A stretch of DNA of 64,000 nt, from NCBI GenBank assembly GCA_945957395.1, contig CAMFKE010000001.1, forward strand, positions 124,001-188,000, given 5' to 3'. Under the pieces are notes generated by a model, which was given only the letters and a program-made list of their open reading frames with translations, did no database searches and had not been told where the DNA came from. The position numbers were made by a program, and so were the translations under genes. Every line of letters starts with the position of its first letter. Positions within the stretch are counted from its first letter, which is position 1. Origin of the DNA: an uncultured Opitutia bacterium. GTDB taxonomy: Bacteria > Verrucomicrobiota > Verrucomicrobiia > Opitutales > UBA953. This document shows, one piece after another, positions 44,788 through 54,329 of this stretch.

Positions 44788-46425
44788 ATGACACGCCACT
44801 ATGATGTGATTGTCGTCGGCAGCGGCATTGCCGGACTCAGCTTTGCCTTGAAGGTCGCCTCGTCGGGGCGGCGAGTGGCTCTCATCACCAAGAAGACCAG
44901 CGCCGATTCCAACACCAACTACGCGCAGGGGGGCATCTGCTGCGTGACCGGCAAGGACGACGACTTCGAGTCGCATGTGCGCGACACGCTCGCCGCCGGC
45001 GACGGGCTGTGCGACGAGGCGGTGACGCGCGCCATCGTGTCGGCCGCGCCGGAGCGCATCGCCGAACTGGTGGCGTGGGGCGTGGAGTTTTCCCGCAAGG
45101 GCGACGGCTCGTGGGACCTGGGCATGGAGGGCGGCCATACCCGCCGGCGCATCCTACACGCCAAGGACATGACGGGCAAAGTCATCGAATCCGCCCTGGT
45201 CGCCTCCGTGGCGGCCTCTGCGAACATCGAGGTGTTCGAGCACGAGGTGGCCATCGATGTGATCACGCGCTCGCGCCTGCCCGGCTCGACACTGGGCCCG
45301 GACGACGCCGACAACGCCGTGCTCGGTCTTTACGCGCTGGATACGCGCACCGGCCGGGTGGAGACCTTCCGTTCGCCGGTCGTCCTGCTGGCCACGGGAG
45401 GGGTCGGTCAGGTCTATCGTTTCACGACCAATCCCGACATCGCCACCGGCGACGGCATCGCCATGGCGTACCGCGCGGGCGCCACCATCTCCAACCTGGA
45501 GTTCGTGCAGTTTCACCCGACCGCCCTGTACACGCTCGACGGCGAGCGCGCCCTCATCTCCGAGGCCGTGCGCGGCGAGGGGGCGGTCCTTCGTGACCTT
45601 TCGGGACGGGCCTTCATGGCCGATTACCACCCGCAGGCCGACCTCGCCCCGCGCGATGTCGTGGCCCGCGCCATCGACTCGGAGATGAAGAAATCGGGCG
45701 CTCCGCATGTGTGGCTGGATATCACGGGCCGTCCGGAGGAGGAGTTGAGCAAGCGCTTCCCGCATATTTTCGAGACCTGCCTTCGCCGTGGCGTTAACAT
45801 GGCGCACGACATGATTCCCGTGGTGCCGGCCGCCCACTACCTGTGCGGCGGCGTGCGCACCTCGCTCGCCGGCGAGACCGGCATTCCCGGGCTTTACGCC
45901 TGCGGCGAGGTCGCCTGCACCGGCCTGCACGGCGCCAATCGCCTCGCGTCCAACTCGCTGCTGGAGGCCGTGGTCGTCTCGCACAACGCGTCCCTTTCGG
46001 TCGGCGAGTACCTGGCGTCGCGTACCGAGCCTTTGGACGATGTGCCCGACTGGGTGGACGGCGATGTGAGCGACTCCGACGAGCGTGTGATCCTAAGCCA
46101 CAATCGCGACGAGCTGCGCAGCACGATGTGGGACTATGTGGGCATCGTGCGCACCGCGCGCCGTTTGCGCCGGGCCAAGACGCGCATCGGCACCATCTCC
46201 AGGGAAATCGACGAGTACTACTGGAACTTCAAGGTGGAGCCCGCCCTGCTGGAGTTGCGCAACCTGGCGCAGGTGGCCGACCTGATCGTGGAATGCGCGA
46301 TGCAGCGCCGAGAGAGCCGCGGGCTGCACTGCCTTCTCGACCACCCCGGCCACGGCGAAACTAAGTATTCCACGCTGGTTCGCCGCACCTTCCAGCCGGG
46401 CGCCAAGGGCGGCAACTCGCTTTGA
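44788..46425 (+). CDS. nadB: L-aspartate oxidase
   Basis: A 545-residue FAD enzyme oxidising aspartate to iminoaspartate for NAD synthesis. The FAD motif YDVIVVGSGIAGLSFALKV and TNYAQGGICCVTG, then FVQFHPTAL, LISEAVRGEGAVL, HYLCGGV and GEVACTGLHGANRLASNSLLEA, are all NadB blocks of the fumarate reductase family. The ATG at 44788 starts the flavin fold; the upstream frame is unconserved. nadA and nadC are not in the window. It is divergent from the YhbY gene with 239 nt between. Confidence 0.96.
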   Translation: MTRHYDVIVVGSGIAGLSFALKVASSGRRVALITKKTSADSNTNYAQGGICCVTGKDDDFESHVRDTLAAGDGLCDEAVTRAIVSAAPERIAELVAWGVEFSRKGDGSWDLGMEGGHTRRRILHAKDMTGKVIESALVASVAASANIEVFEHEVAIDVITRSRLPGSTLGPDDADNAVLGLYALDTRTGRVETFRSPVVLLATGGVGQVYRFTTNPDIATGDGIAMAYRAGATISNLEFVQFHPTALYTLDGERALISEAVRGEGAVLRDLSGRAFMADYHPQADLAPRDVVARAIDSEMKKSGAPHVWLDITGRPEEELSKRFPHIFETCLRRGVNMAHDMIPVVPAAHYLCGGVRTSLAGETGIPGLYACGEVACTGLHGANRLASNSLLEAVVVSHNASLSVGEYLASRTEPLDDVPDWVDGDVSDSDERVILSHNRDELRSTMWDYVGIVRTARRLRRAKTRIGTISREIDEYYWNFKVEPALLELRNLAQVADLIVECAMQRRESRGLHCLLDHPGHGETKYSTLVRRTFQPGAKGGNSL

Positions 46426-46518
46426 CCGGTTCGCCGGCCGGGCGTGGGGGCGGGTTAGTAAACCGTTGACGAGGGGTAAATTCCCTGCGAAGGCACCGGG
46501 CTTCAAAAACGGTACCTC

Positions 46519-47106
46519 ATGCGTCCTTTCGTCCTCATCCCCGCTGCCGCTCTCCTCTGCCTTCGCGCCGGGGTAGCCTTCGGTGATTCCTCTCCGCCCG
46601 TTCCGCCGGAGCCCGCCGAGGTTCGACCCGTCGAGATTTCCGCGCAGCCGGCGGAAGCGCCCGCTCCCGTTCCGGCCCCTGCGCCCGAGTCGCGCCGAGC
46701 CAAGGCGACGCCCATCGAGGCTGTCGTGGTCTCCGCCCCGGCCGCCTCCGCCGAACCCGCCCGCCGCAGTGCTTTCGCAGGTCGCAACGGATCGGAACTC
46801 GCGCTGAACAACAAGGCCGTCCCCGTCAAAATCGCGCGTCAGTACCACTCCTCCTACTATGTCAACCGGGTGAAGCTGAAGCTGCCCGCCGGCATCCGAG
46901 TGACCGTGCGCAAGGACTGGTACACCGACGAGGTCATCCTGGTGTATGCGGCCAATCCCTACACCAACTGGCGTGGCGTCACCCCCGACGCCTTTGTTTT
47001 CCGTCATCCCGGAACCAGCCTGGAGGTCCTCGCCTCCGGCACCAAGTACATGCCGACCGAGTTGACGGTCTATGTGCCCAGCGCCATCCAGGTGGAAGTG
47101 AACTGA
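46519..47106 (+). CDS. Secreted protein of unknown function
   Basis: A 195-residue exported protein. A signal peptide (MRPFVLIPAAALLCLRAGVAF) is followed by a Pro/Ala-rich linker to about residue 90 and a strand-rich C-terminal domain (YVNRVKLKLPAGIRVTVRKDW, VILVYAANPYTNWRG, PTELTVYVPSAIQVEVN). No family is recognised. The N-linked Pro/Ala region suggests spanning of periplasm or cell wall. It has its own terminator. The start at 46519 is fixed by the signal peptide. Confidence 0.75.
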   Translation: MRPFVLIPAAALLCLRAGVAFGDSSPPVPPEPAEVRPVEISAQPAEAPAPVPAPAPESRRAKATPIEAVVVSAPAASAEPARRSAFAGRNGSELALNNKAVPVKIARQYHSSYYVNRVKLKLPAGIRVTVRKDWYTDEVILVYAANPYTNWRGVTPDAFVFRHPGTSLEVLASGTKYMPTELTVYVPSAIQVEVN

Positions 47107-47130
47107 TCCGTTTCGCCGCAGGTTTTCTCG

Positions 47131-47162
47131 AAAAGGCCCGGAGTCGTCTCCGGGCCTTTTCG
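47131..47162 (+). terminator. Terminator after the secreted-protein gene
   Basis: AAAAGGCCCGGAG/CTCCGGGCCTTTT forms a long perfect stem with loop TCGT, followed by C and G; the A/T arms act on both strands. Confidence 0.88.
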
Positions 47163-47223
47163 CGTCCCTGCCTTTTCCGATTTGCCCGGGAAGGGGCGCC
47201 CCGTACGGTGCGCCCCACTTTCC

Positions 47224-48474
<1,251 letters not shown>

Positions 48475-48525
48475 GCGCTTCCCGACGCGAGGCGTCCGAT
48501 TGGCCGCCGCATTCCCGATTCACCC

Positions 48526-49188
48526 ATGATTCGAAACTCCGTTCTCCTGTCGGGCGTGCTGCTCGCTCTCGTCGGATGCTCCTCCGACGAGGCTGTTCCC
48601 GCATCCCCCGCCGCACAGGCGGCGACACCGGCGAAACCGGTTCCTGCGCCCCGAGCCTCGCTGCCCGCCGACGCCTCGCGACGCTACAGGCTTTCGGTTT
48701 CTCATGTGACGGCCTCCGGGCTCACCCGCGAACAGGCCGTCGCCCTCTTGGAAGCAGCCGGCGTGTCCGGCGACAAGAGCTTCATGGATGGGGTCGGCCT
48801 TATCGCCGACTCCGGAGGTTCCGCAAAAATCCGGGTTGTCGGCGTGCCGACAATCGCTCTCGGCGAGGGCCGTGAAGGCGTGATTCGTTGCGGACAAACG
48901 GCCAACCCGGACTCCGCGCTCTCGCTGCGAGCAACCGCCTCGGCCCCTTATGCGGACGGCGAGGTGCCCGTGGCCCTCCGGGTCGAGGATGCCGGCTCGA
49001 AGTACGACTTGGCGGTCTCGCTCACGCCCGGCCGCCCGCTGCTCGTCTCGGAATCCGGAGTCCCCGTGGACGCGGCGCTGCGTCCGCACAGCCCGCTCAT
49101 CATGCATATCGTCGCCGAGCTCGATTGCCGCGCCGATTTCCTGCGCGTCGAACTTGCGCCTGAGCCGGTCGTTCCCAAGGTCAAGTGA
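48526..49188 (+). CDS. Lipoprotein of unknown function
   Basis: A 220-residue predicted lipoprotein. The signal MIRNSVLLSGVLLALVGC ends in the lipobox ALVGC. A Pro/Ala-rich linker (to about residue 50) is followed by a strand-rich domain with no family I can name. The visible strands include IRVVGVPTIALGEG and YDLAVSLTPGRPLLVSESG. It is followed by a terminator and ispD. The start at 48526 is fixed by the signal peptide. Confidence 0.75.
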   Translation: MIRNSVLLSGVLLALVGCSSDEAVPASPAAQAATPAKPVPAPRASLPADASRRYRLSVSHVTASGLTREQAVALLEAAGVSGDKSFMDGVGLIADSGGSAKIRVVGVPTIALGEGREGVIRCGQTANPDSALSLRATASAPYADGEVPVALRVEDAGSKYDLAVSLTPGRPLLVSESGVPVDAALRPHSPLIMHIVAELDCRADFLRVELAPEPVVPKVK

Positions 49189-49231
49189 GCCGGCGGGGCG
49201 CATTCCCCCGAAAGTCCGCATTGCCTGATGA

Positions 49232-49266
49232 CGCCGCACCGCCAAGGTGCGGCGTTTTCCGTTTTC
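49232..49266 (+). terminator. Terminator between the lipoprotein gene and ispD
   Basis: CGCCGCACC/GGTGCGGCG forms a 9-bp stem with loop GCCAA followed by TTTTCCGTTTT. The T-rich end also forms the ispD leader. Confidence 0.85.
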
Positions 49267-49268
49267 CC

Positions 49269-49973
49269 ATGAGCTCAGTCGCCATCCTGCTCGCCGGCGG
49301 TTCCGGCACCCGCATGCGCGGGGTCGTCCAAGACAAGATCCTGGAGCCCATCCTGGGCCTGCCCGGCCTCGTCTACTCCGTGCGCGCCTTCCTCGAATCC
49401 GGCGTCGCGAAGCGGTTCGTCATCGTGCGCCGCGACGACGCGCAGCGCGACGCCATCCTGGCCGCGCTCGCCGCGCACGGCCACGGCGACCTCGACATCG
49501 TGTGGGCCTTCGGCGGCGCCGAGCGGCGCGACTCCGTGCTCAGCGGACTGGAGGCCTGTCCGGTCGGCACCGCGCTCGCCTTCATCCACGACAGCGCGCG
49601 CCCGCTCGTGCGCCCTGAGTCGCTCCGGGCGCTCGCCGAGGCCGCCTCGCGCGACGGAGCCGCGGTGCTCGCGCACAAGGTGAAGGACACCATCAAGCAG
49701 GTGCCCAAGGGCGCCGTCGCCGGCGTGCCGGTGGACCAGCGCGACCTCGACCGCTCAACGCTGTGGGCGATGGAGACGCCGCAGGTGTTTTCGCACCGGC
49801 TCATCCTGGACGCCTACCGCCGCGTGGTCGCCGAGAATGCGGTCATCACCGACGATGTGGCGGCCGCCACGCACGCCGGGCACAAGGTGACGCTCGTGGA
49901 AAACCTTTTCCCGAACCCGAAAATCACCGAGCCCTCCGACCTCGCCTGGGTCGAGTTCCTCCTGCGCCGCTGA
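49269..49973 (+). CDS. ispD: 2-C-methyl-D-erythritol 4-phosphate cytidylyltransferase
   Basis: A 234-residue nucleotidyltransferase making CDP-methylerythritol in the MEP isoprenoid pathway. AILLAGGSGTRM supplies the CTP loop; FGGAERRDSVLSGL, HDSARPLVRPESL, METPQVFSH and ITDDVAAATHAG with NPKITEPSDL are the IspD blocks. The residue set after the Gly-rich loop (QDKILEPI) departs from the usual KQ but keeps the Lys. The start is the ATG at 49269. It is separated from hpnC only by the GxxExxY cassette. Confidence 0.92.
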   Translation: MSSVAILLAGGSGTRMRGVVQDKILEPILGLPGLVYSVRAFLESGVAKRFVIVRRDDAQRDAILAALAAHGHGDLDIVWAFGGAERRDSVLSGLEACPVGTALAFIHDSARPLVRPESLRALAEAASRDGAAVLAHKVKDTIKQVPKGAVAGVPVDQRDLDRSTLWAMETPQVFSHRLILDAYRRVVAENAVITDDVAAATHAGHKVTLVENLFPNPKITEPSDLAWVEFLLRR

Positions 49974-49983
49974 GGCGGTTTTA

Positions 49984-50451
49984 TCCGCCGAGGGCCGCCG
50001 ATGACCGCCGATAAGGGAGACCGCGCCATGAGCGACGAACATGATCCGCAGACCTACGCCATCATCGGCGCGGCGATCGAGGTGCATCGCGTCCTCGGCC
50101 ACGGTTTCCTGGAGGTGGTTTATCAGGATGCGTTGGCCGAGGAGCTGACGGCTCGCGGGATTCCTTTTGTCCGGGAGCAGCCGCTTCAAATCGCCTACAA
50201 GGGCAAGGTGCTGCCTTCCTCCTATCGGGCCGACTTCGTCGTTTACGGCGATATCATCGTGGAAACGAAGGCGCTTTCGACCTCCCTCGGCGGCCATGAG
50301 GACGCCCAAATCCTCAATTATCTTCGCGCCACCGGATACGGGCGCGGCCTGCTGTTGAACTTCGGCGGCCTGCGTCTTGAAAGCAAACGGCGCGTTTTCA
50401 CCCGGACTCATGCCTGACCCGTATCGGTGGCCATCGGCGGCCATCGGCGGA
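49984..50451 (+). mobile_element. Candidate mobile cassette: GxxExxY gene bounded by 30-bp inverted repeats
   Basis: The arms 49984-50013 and 50422-50451 are inverted and match at 27 of 30 positions. Each is built of about three 10-bp units CCGCCGATGG. They enclose one gene (50001-50417), whose first codons lie inside the left arm. No transposase is encoded, so any movement would need help in trans. No clear target-site duplication is visible. Mobility is inference. Confidence 0.55.
50001..50417 (+). CDS. GxxExxY-family protein
   Basis: A 138-residue protein (129 from the second ATG at 50028, which lies outside the arm). The signature GHGFLEVVY is the GxxExxY motif; [34 protein letters not shown] and [21 protein letters not shown] follow the family pattern and the PD-(D/E)xK-like fold noted for it, with the DxnExK-type segment DFVV...IVETKA. 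The biochemical role is unknown. It is bracketed by inverted repeats between ispD and hpnC. Confidence 0.88.
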   Translation: MTADKGDRAMSDEHDPQTYAIIGAAIEVHRVLGHGFLEVVYQDALAEELTARGIPFVREQPLQIAYKGKVLPSSYRADFVVYGDIIVETKALSTSLGGHEDAQILNYLRATGYGRGLLLNFGGLRLESKRRVFTRTHA

Positions 50452-50475
50452 CGAACCTTTTTTCTCTTTTCCCCT

Positions 50476-51348
50476 GTGACCCTCGACGAATCCTATGACC
50501 GGAGCGTGGCGCTGGCGCGCTCCCACTATGAGAACTTTCCGGTCGCCCGGCTCATCCCGAAGCACCTGCGCCGCCATGTCGCCGCCGTTTACGCGTTCGC
50601 CCGCACCGCCGACGACATCGCCGACGAGGGCTACGGCCTCGCCGAGAACACCGTGGAGAGCCGGCTCGCCGCGCTGCGCCGCATGGACGAGCAGGTTCTC
50701 GCCGCCCACGCGGGGCGTCCTTTGAATCCGGATACCGAGTGGATCTTTCTCGCTCTGGGCGACACCCTGCGCCGGTTCGACATCCCGCCGCAGCTGTGCC
50801 TGGACCTCACCAGCGCCTTCGCGCAGGATGTGACCAAGCGCCGCTACGAGACCTTCGCCGAGGTGCTTGATTACTGCCGCCGCAGCGCCAACCCCGTGGG
50901 ACGCCTGGTGTTGCTGCTCCACGGCTTCAAGGACGACGAGCGCTTCCGTCTCTCCGACGCCATCTGCACCGGGCTGCAGCTCGCCAATTTCTGGCAGGAT
51001 GTCTCGGTGGACCGCAAGAAGGACGGCCGCACCTACCTCCCCTTGGAGGATTTGAAAAAGTTCGGTTGCGAACTCGCGGACCTCGACCGCGCCGAGGCCA
51101 CGCCTGCCGTGCGCGAGTGCATCCGGTTCAATGTCGAGCGCGCCCAGGGCATCTTCGACTCCGGCAAGGCGCTCCCCGGCATGCTGCCGTTCCCGCTCTC
51201 GCTGGAGATCCGCGTCACCTGGCTGGGCGGCATCGCCATTCTGGAGAAAATCCGGAGGCAGGGGTACGACTCCGTGCGCGCGCGCCCGAAAATCGGCAAG
51301 GCGGACAAGGTGAAGCTGCTGCTTGCCGCGATTTTCGGGCGCTCGTGA
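50476..51348 (+). CDS. hpnC: Squalene synthase HpnC-type
   Basis: A 290-residue squalene/phytoene synthase family protein. YENFPVARLIPKHLRRHVAA at the N-terminus is the HpnC signature. The two Asp motifs are FARTADDIADEG and LQLANFWQDVSVDRKKDGR. In the HpnCDE route, HpnC turns hydroxysqualene-type intermediates derived from presqualene diphosphate into products leading to squalene for hopanoids. hpnD and hpnE are not in the window. GTG at 50476 is chosen; the in-frame extension upstream runs through the inverted repeat. It is preceded by a pyrimidine tract, not a Shine-Dalgarno. Confidence 0.88.
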   Translation: MTLDESYDRSVALARSHYENFPVARLIPKHLRRHVAAVYAFARTADDIADEGYGLAENTVESRLAALRRMDEQVLAAHAGRPLNPDTEWIFLALGDTLRRFDIPPQLCLDLTSAFAQDVTKRRYETFAEVLDYCRRSANPVGRLVLLLHGFKDDERFRLSDAICTGLQLANFWQDVSVDRKKDGRTYLPLEDLKKFGCELADLDRAEATPAVRECIRFNVERAQGIFDSGKALPGMLPFPLSLEIRVTWLGGIAILEKIRRQGYDSVRARPKIGKADKVKLLLAAIFGRS

Positions 51349-51366
51349 GGCGCGGTGTCAGGCCGG

Positions 51367-53889
51367 CTAGATGAACAGGTTGGTGCCGGCTTCCTCGGCC
51401 GCCCCGAGGTAGTCGGCGACGCCGCCGATCTCCACGCCGTCGAGGAGCTCCTCCTTCTTGATGCCCATGGCCTCCATGGCCATGGAGCAGGCCACGATGC
51501 GGATGCCGGCCTTGTTCGCCGCATCCATGAGGCTGTGCGGGTTGGGCAGGTTGAGCTGCTTCATGCGCCAGGTGAACATCGGGTTGCCGATGCCGCCCAT
51601 GTTCATCTTGGAGAGTCCGAGCTTGGAGATGCCGCGCGGCATCATCATGCCGAACATCTTGTCCAGCAGGGTCTTGCCGGGGGCGTTAACGGACTGCTCC
51701 TTGCGCAGGGCGTTGATGCCCCAGAAGGTGAAGAACATTGTGACGGGACCGCCCATGGCGGCGGCTCCGTTGCCGATGACGAGCGAGGCCATCACCTTGT
51801 CCCAGTCCCCGGAGAACACCACGATGGTCGCCCCCTTGCGGCGTCCGGCGCCGGTGGCGGCGGGGAGCGCGGCGCCCGAGGCGGGCTTGCGCAGGCGCGC
51901 GGTGATCACGCCTTTGTCGGTGGTGCAGGATTCGAGCGAGAAACCGGTCGACTTGGCGAAGGCCTCGATGTCGCGGGCGAATCCGGAGTCGGAGGCCTTC
52001 ACGACGAGCAGCTGGCCGGGGGCGAGCTTGGTGGAGGCTTCGCGCACCTTCAGAAGCGGGCCGGGGCAGGCGAGGCCGCAGGCGTCCACGGAAAGCGCTT
52101 CGGGAGCGGGCATGCCGCAGCAGGCGGTGGCGGGTTGAGCGGAGACGGCAGGGGCGGACATGGCGGAAGTGGGAGCGGTTTGGGTGGTGCAGGCGGCGGT
52201 GTGGCAGGTGCCGGGGGCGGGCGAGGCGGTCGTCTTGGCGGCGTTGCCGGCGTTGAGGACCTTGGTGCCTCCGGCGAGGCTGGCGACGGACTCGAATCCG
52301 CGCTGGGCGAGGATGCGCGCGGCGAAGTAGCTGGTCTTGCCCATGGCGCACGCGGTCACGACAGGCTTGGCGCGGTCGAGCTCGCCGGCGCGCTTGCGCA
52401 GTTGCGGCAGCGGGATGTTCACGGCGCCGGCGATGGGCGAGAGCGAGGCCACTTCGGCGGGGCGCACATCGACAACCGTGGCGGCTCCGGTTTCGGGCAG
52501 CTCGTTCACCACGGAGACCAGACCGCGCCGGGCGTTTTGCGCGGCGAAACCGGCGGTGTTCACCACATCGCGCGCGGATCCGAACGGCGGCGCGTAGCAC
52601 AGTTCGAGGTCGGCGAGGTCGTCGACGGTTAGCTTTCCTGCGATGGTCGTGGCGATGACATCGATGCGCTTGTCCACGCCATCGGCGCCTATGGCCTGGG
52701 CTCCGAGCACGCGGCCGTCGGCCGGGCTCCAGAGAAGCTTGAGCGTGATGGGCGTGGCGCCCGGGTAGTAAGAGGCGTGGTTGTAGTCGGTGACGAAGGT
52801 CTTGCGGTAGTCGGTGCCGGCGGCCTTCAGGCGCTTTTCCGAAAGGCCGGTGGTGGCGGCGACGATGCCGAACACGCGGGCGATGGCGGTGCCGACATGG
52901 CCGGGGTAGGGGCGCGCGGTTTGCGGCGCGGCGATGGCGTCGGCGATGGCGCGACCCTGGCGGTTGGCGGGGCCGCCCATGGGCAGCGCGCTGCGCTCGC
53001 CGGTCAGGCGGTCGAAAAGCTCCACCGCGTCGCCGGCGGCATAGATGTCGGCGTCGGAGGTCTGCATCCACTCGTTGACTACGATATGGCCACGCTTCGC
53101 CAGCGTCAGTCCGGCGTCGCCGGCGAGCTTGGTGTCGGGCCGCACTCCGGCGGCCAGGATGACAAGGTCGGCGTCGAGCGTCCTGCCCGAGCGCAGTTTC
53201 ACGGTGAGCGATTCGCCGGCGGATTCGAAGGCGGTGACGGCGTCTTCCAGGAAGGTGGTCACTCCGGCGTCCTCGAGCGCGACGCGCACGGGGGCGGCCA
53301 TGTCGGGGTCCAGCGGCGGAAGCACCTGCGGGGCGAGCTCGACGACGGTGACCTCGCGGCCGCCGTGGCGAAGCTGCTCAGCCATCTCCAGCCCGATGAA
53401 ACCGGCGCCGACCACGACGACGCGCTTGGCGTCGGCGGCGGCCTGGCGGATGCCATCCATGTCAGCCAGGGTGCGCAGCACGCGCACGCGCTCGTCGTGC
53501 ACGCCCGGGAGATCGGGGCGGATGGGTGCGGCGCCGGTGGCGAGCACGAGCTTGTCGTAGCCGAATTCCTTTTCCGTGCCGGAGGCGGCGTGTCGGGCGC
53601 GCACGACCTTGCGGGCGCGGTCGATGGCGACGGCCTCGGTGTCGGAGACGACGGTCAGGTTGAGCAGGGAACCGAGCGAGGCGGGGGTGTGCAGCGCCAT
53701 GCGCGTGCGGTCGGTGATTTCCCCGCCCACGAAGTAGGGCATGCCGCAGGTCGCCACCGAGACATCGGGCGACTTGTCCAGCACGGTGATGTCGGCGCAT
53801 TCGTCCAGTCGGCGCAGACGGGCGGCCGCCGAGGCGCCGGCAGCGCCGGCTCCGACGATGAGAATTCGCGTGGGGGTGTCGTTGCTCAT
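51367..53889 (-). CDS. Four-domain sulfur protein: CoA-disulfide-reductase-like, rhodanese, TusA, DsrE-like
   Basis: An 840-residue fusion. Residues 1-455 are a pyridine-nucleotide-disulfide oxidoreductase with Cys48 (VATCGMPYFVGG), GAGFIGLEMAEQL and the FAD site YAAGDAVE. Residues 460-545 are a rhodanese with Cys514 in TACAMGKTSY. A Cys-rich linker (Cys562, 567, 590, 591) leads to a TusA domain (about 598-670) with CPGP (Cys608). A DsrE2-like domain (about 685-840) has Cys801 in VACSMAMEAMG. The set predicts reduction and relay of sulfane sulfur along one chain. It is divergent from an ArsR regulator. Start ATG 53889. Confidence 0.92.
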   Translation of the reverse strand: MSNDTPTRILIVGAGAAGASAAARLRRLDECADITVLDKSPDVSVATCGMPYFVGGEITDRTRMALHTPASLGSLLNLTVVSDTEAVAIDRARKVVRARHAASGTEKEFGYDKLVLATGAAPIRPDLPGVHDERVRVLRTLADMDGIRQAAADAKRVVVVGAGFIGLEMAEQLRHGGREVTVVELAPQVLPPLDPDMAAPVRVALEDAGVTTFLEDAVTAFESAGESLTVKLRSGRTLDADLVILAAGVRPDTKLAGDAGLTLAKRGHIVVNEWMQTSDADIYAAGDAVELFDRLTGERSALPMGGPANRQGRAIADAIAAPQTARPYPGHVGTAIARVFGIVAATTGLSEKRLKAAGTDYRKTFVTDYNHASYYPGATPITLKLLWSPADGRVLGAQAIGADGVDKRIDVIATTIAGKLTVDDLADLELCYAPPFGSARDVVNTAGFAAQNARRGLVSVVNELPETGAATVVDVRPAEVASLSPIAGAVNIPLPQLRKRAGELDRAKPVVTACAMGKTSYFAARILAQRGFESVASLAGGTKVLNAGNAAKTTASPAPGTCHTAACTTQTAPTSAMSAPAVSAQPATACCGMPAPEALSVDACGLACPGPLLKVREASTKLAPGQLLVVKASDSGFARDIEAFAKSTGFSLESCTTDKGVITARLRKPASGAALPAATGAGRRKGATIVVFSGDWDKVMASLVIGNGAAAMGGPVTMFFTFWGINALRKEQSVNAPGKTLLDKMFGMMMPRGISKLGLSKMNMGGIGNPMFTWRMKQLNLPNPHSLMDAANKAGIRIVACSMAMEAMGIKKEELLDGVEIGGVADYLGAAEEAGTNLFI

Positions 53890-53949
53890 GGTTTCTTCGT
53901 TTGCCTTGGGAGGTTTTTTGGGGAAATTTGTTTGAGTAACCAGATAACT

Positions 53950-53969
53950 ACATAGGCATATTGATATGT
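53950..53969. promoter_or_regulatory. Candidate ArsR operator between the divergent genes
   Basis: ACATA and TATGT arms enclose ten bases, with a nested GCATAT-TG-ATATGT dyad. It overlaps the arsR start codon in a markedly AT-rich stretch within GC-rich surroundings. Autoregulation and control of the fusion gene are inferred. Confidence 0.45.
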
Positions 53970-54304
53970 CAAGCACCTCCAAACAAAAGCCGCCTGAAGG
54001 CGTGCTGGAACCTGCGGCCAAGCTCTTCGGGACGCTGGCGGAGCGGTCGCGCCTGGCCATCCTTCGAGAGCTCATGGACGGGCCCCTGCCGGTGGGCGAA
54101 ATCGCCGAGGCGACGGGGCTGAGCCAGCCCAACGTGTCCAAGCAGCTCGCCATTTTGCATGACGCGAAGCTGGTCACGCGCGAGCGACAGGGGAACACGG
54201 TCCGCTACACACTGGCGGACCCGTGCGTGCAGCAGCTGTGCGCGCTGGTATGCGCGAAGCTGGCGAGGGACGCCGAGGACCTGAAGGACCGGCTGCGCGG
54301 CTGA
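53966..54304 (+). CDS. ArsR/SmtB-family transcriptional regulator
   Basis: A 112-residue winged helix-turn-helix repressor. The recognition region is EIAEATGLSQPNVSKQLAIL, followed by the wing RERQGNTVRYTLAD. Cys87, Cys92 and Cys96 sit in the C-terminal helix. The first Cys of the sulfide/persulfide sensors BigR and SqrR is missing at the equivalent helix-2 site (RLAILREL), so it is not a straightforward member of that pair type. Divergence from the sulfur fusion gene suggests control by a thiol, sulfane sulfur or metal. Start ATG 53966. Confidence 0.92.
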   Translation: MSSTSKQKPPEGVLEPAAKLFGTLAERSRLAILRELMDGPLPVGEIAEATGLSQPNVSKQLAILHDAKLVTRERQGNTVRYTLADPCVQQLCALVCAKLARDAEDLKDRLRG

Positions 54305-54329
54305 AGCCGCCGCGCAGACCTGTCCTCGA

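Noticed and set aside
46466-46520. TTGACG as a -35 upstream of the secreted-protein gene
   Set aside because: No matching -10 at 16-18 bp.
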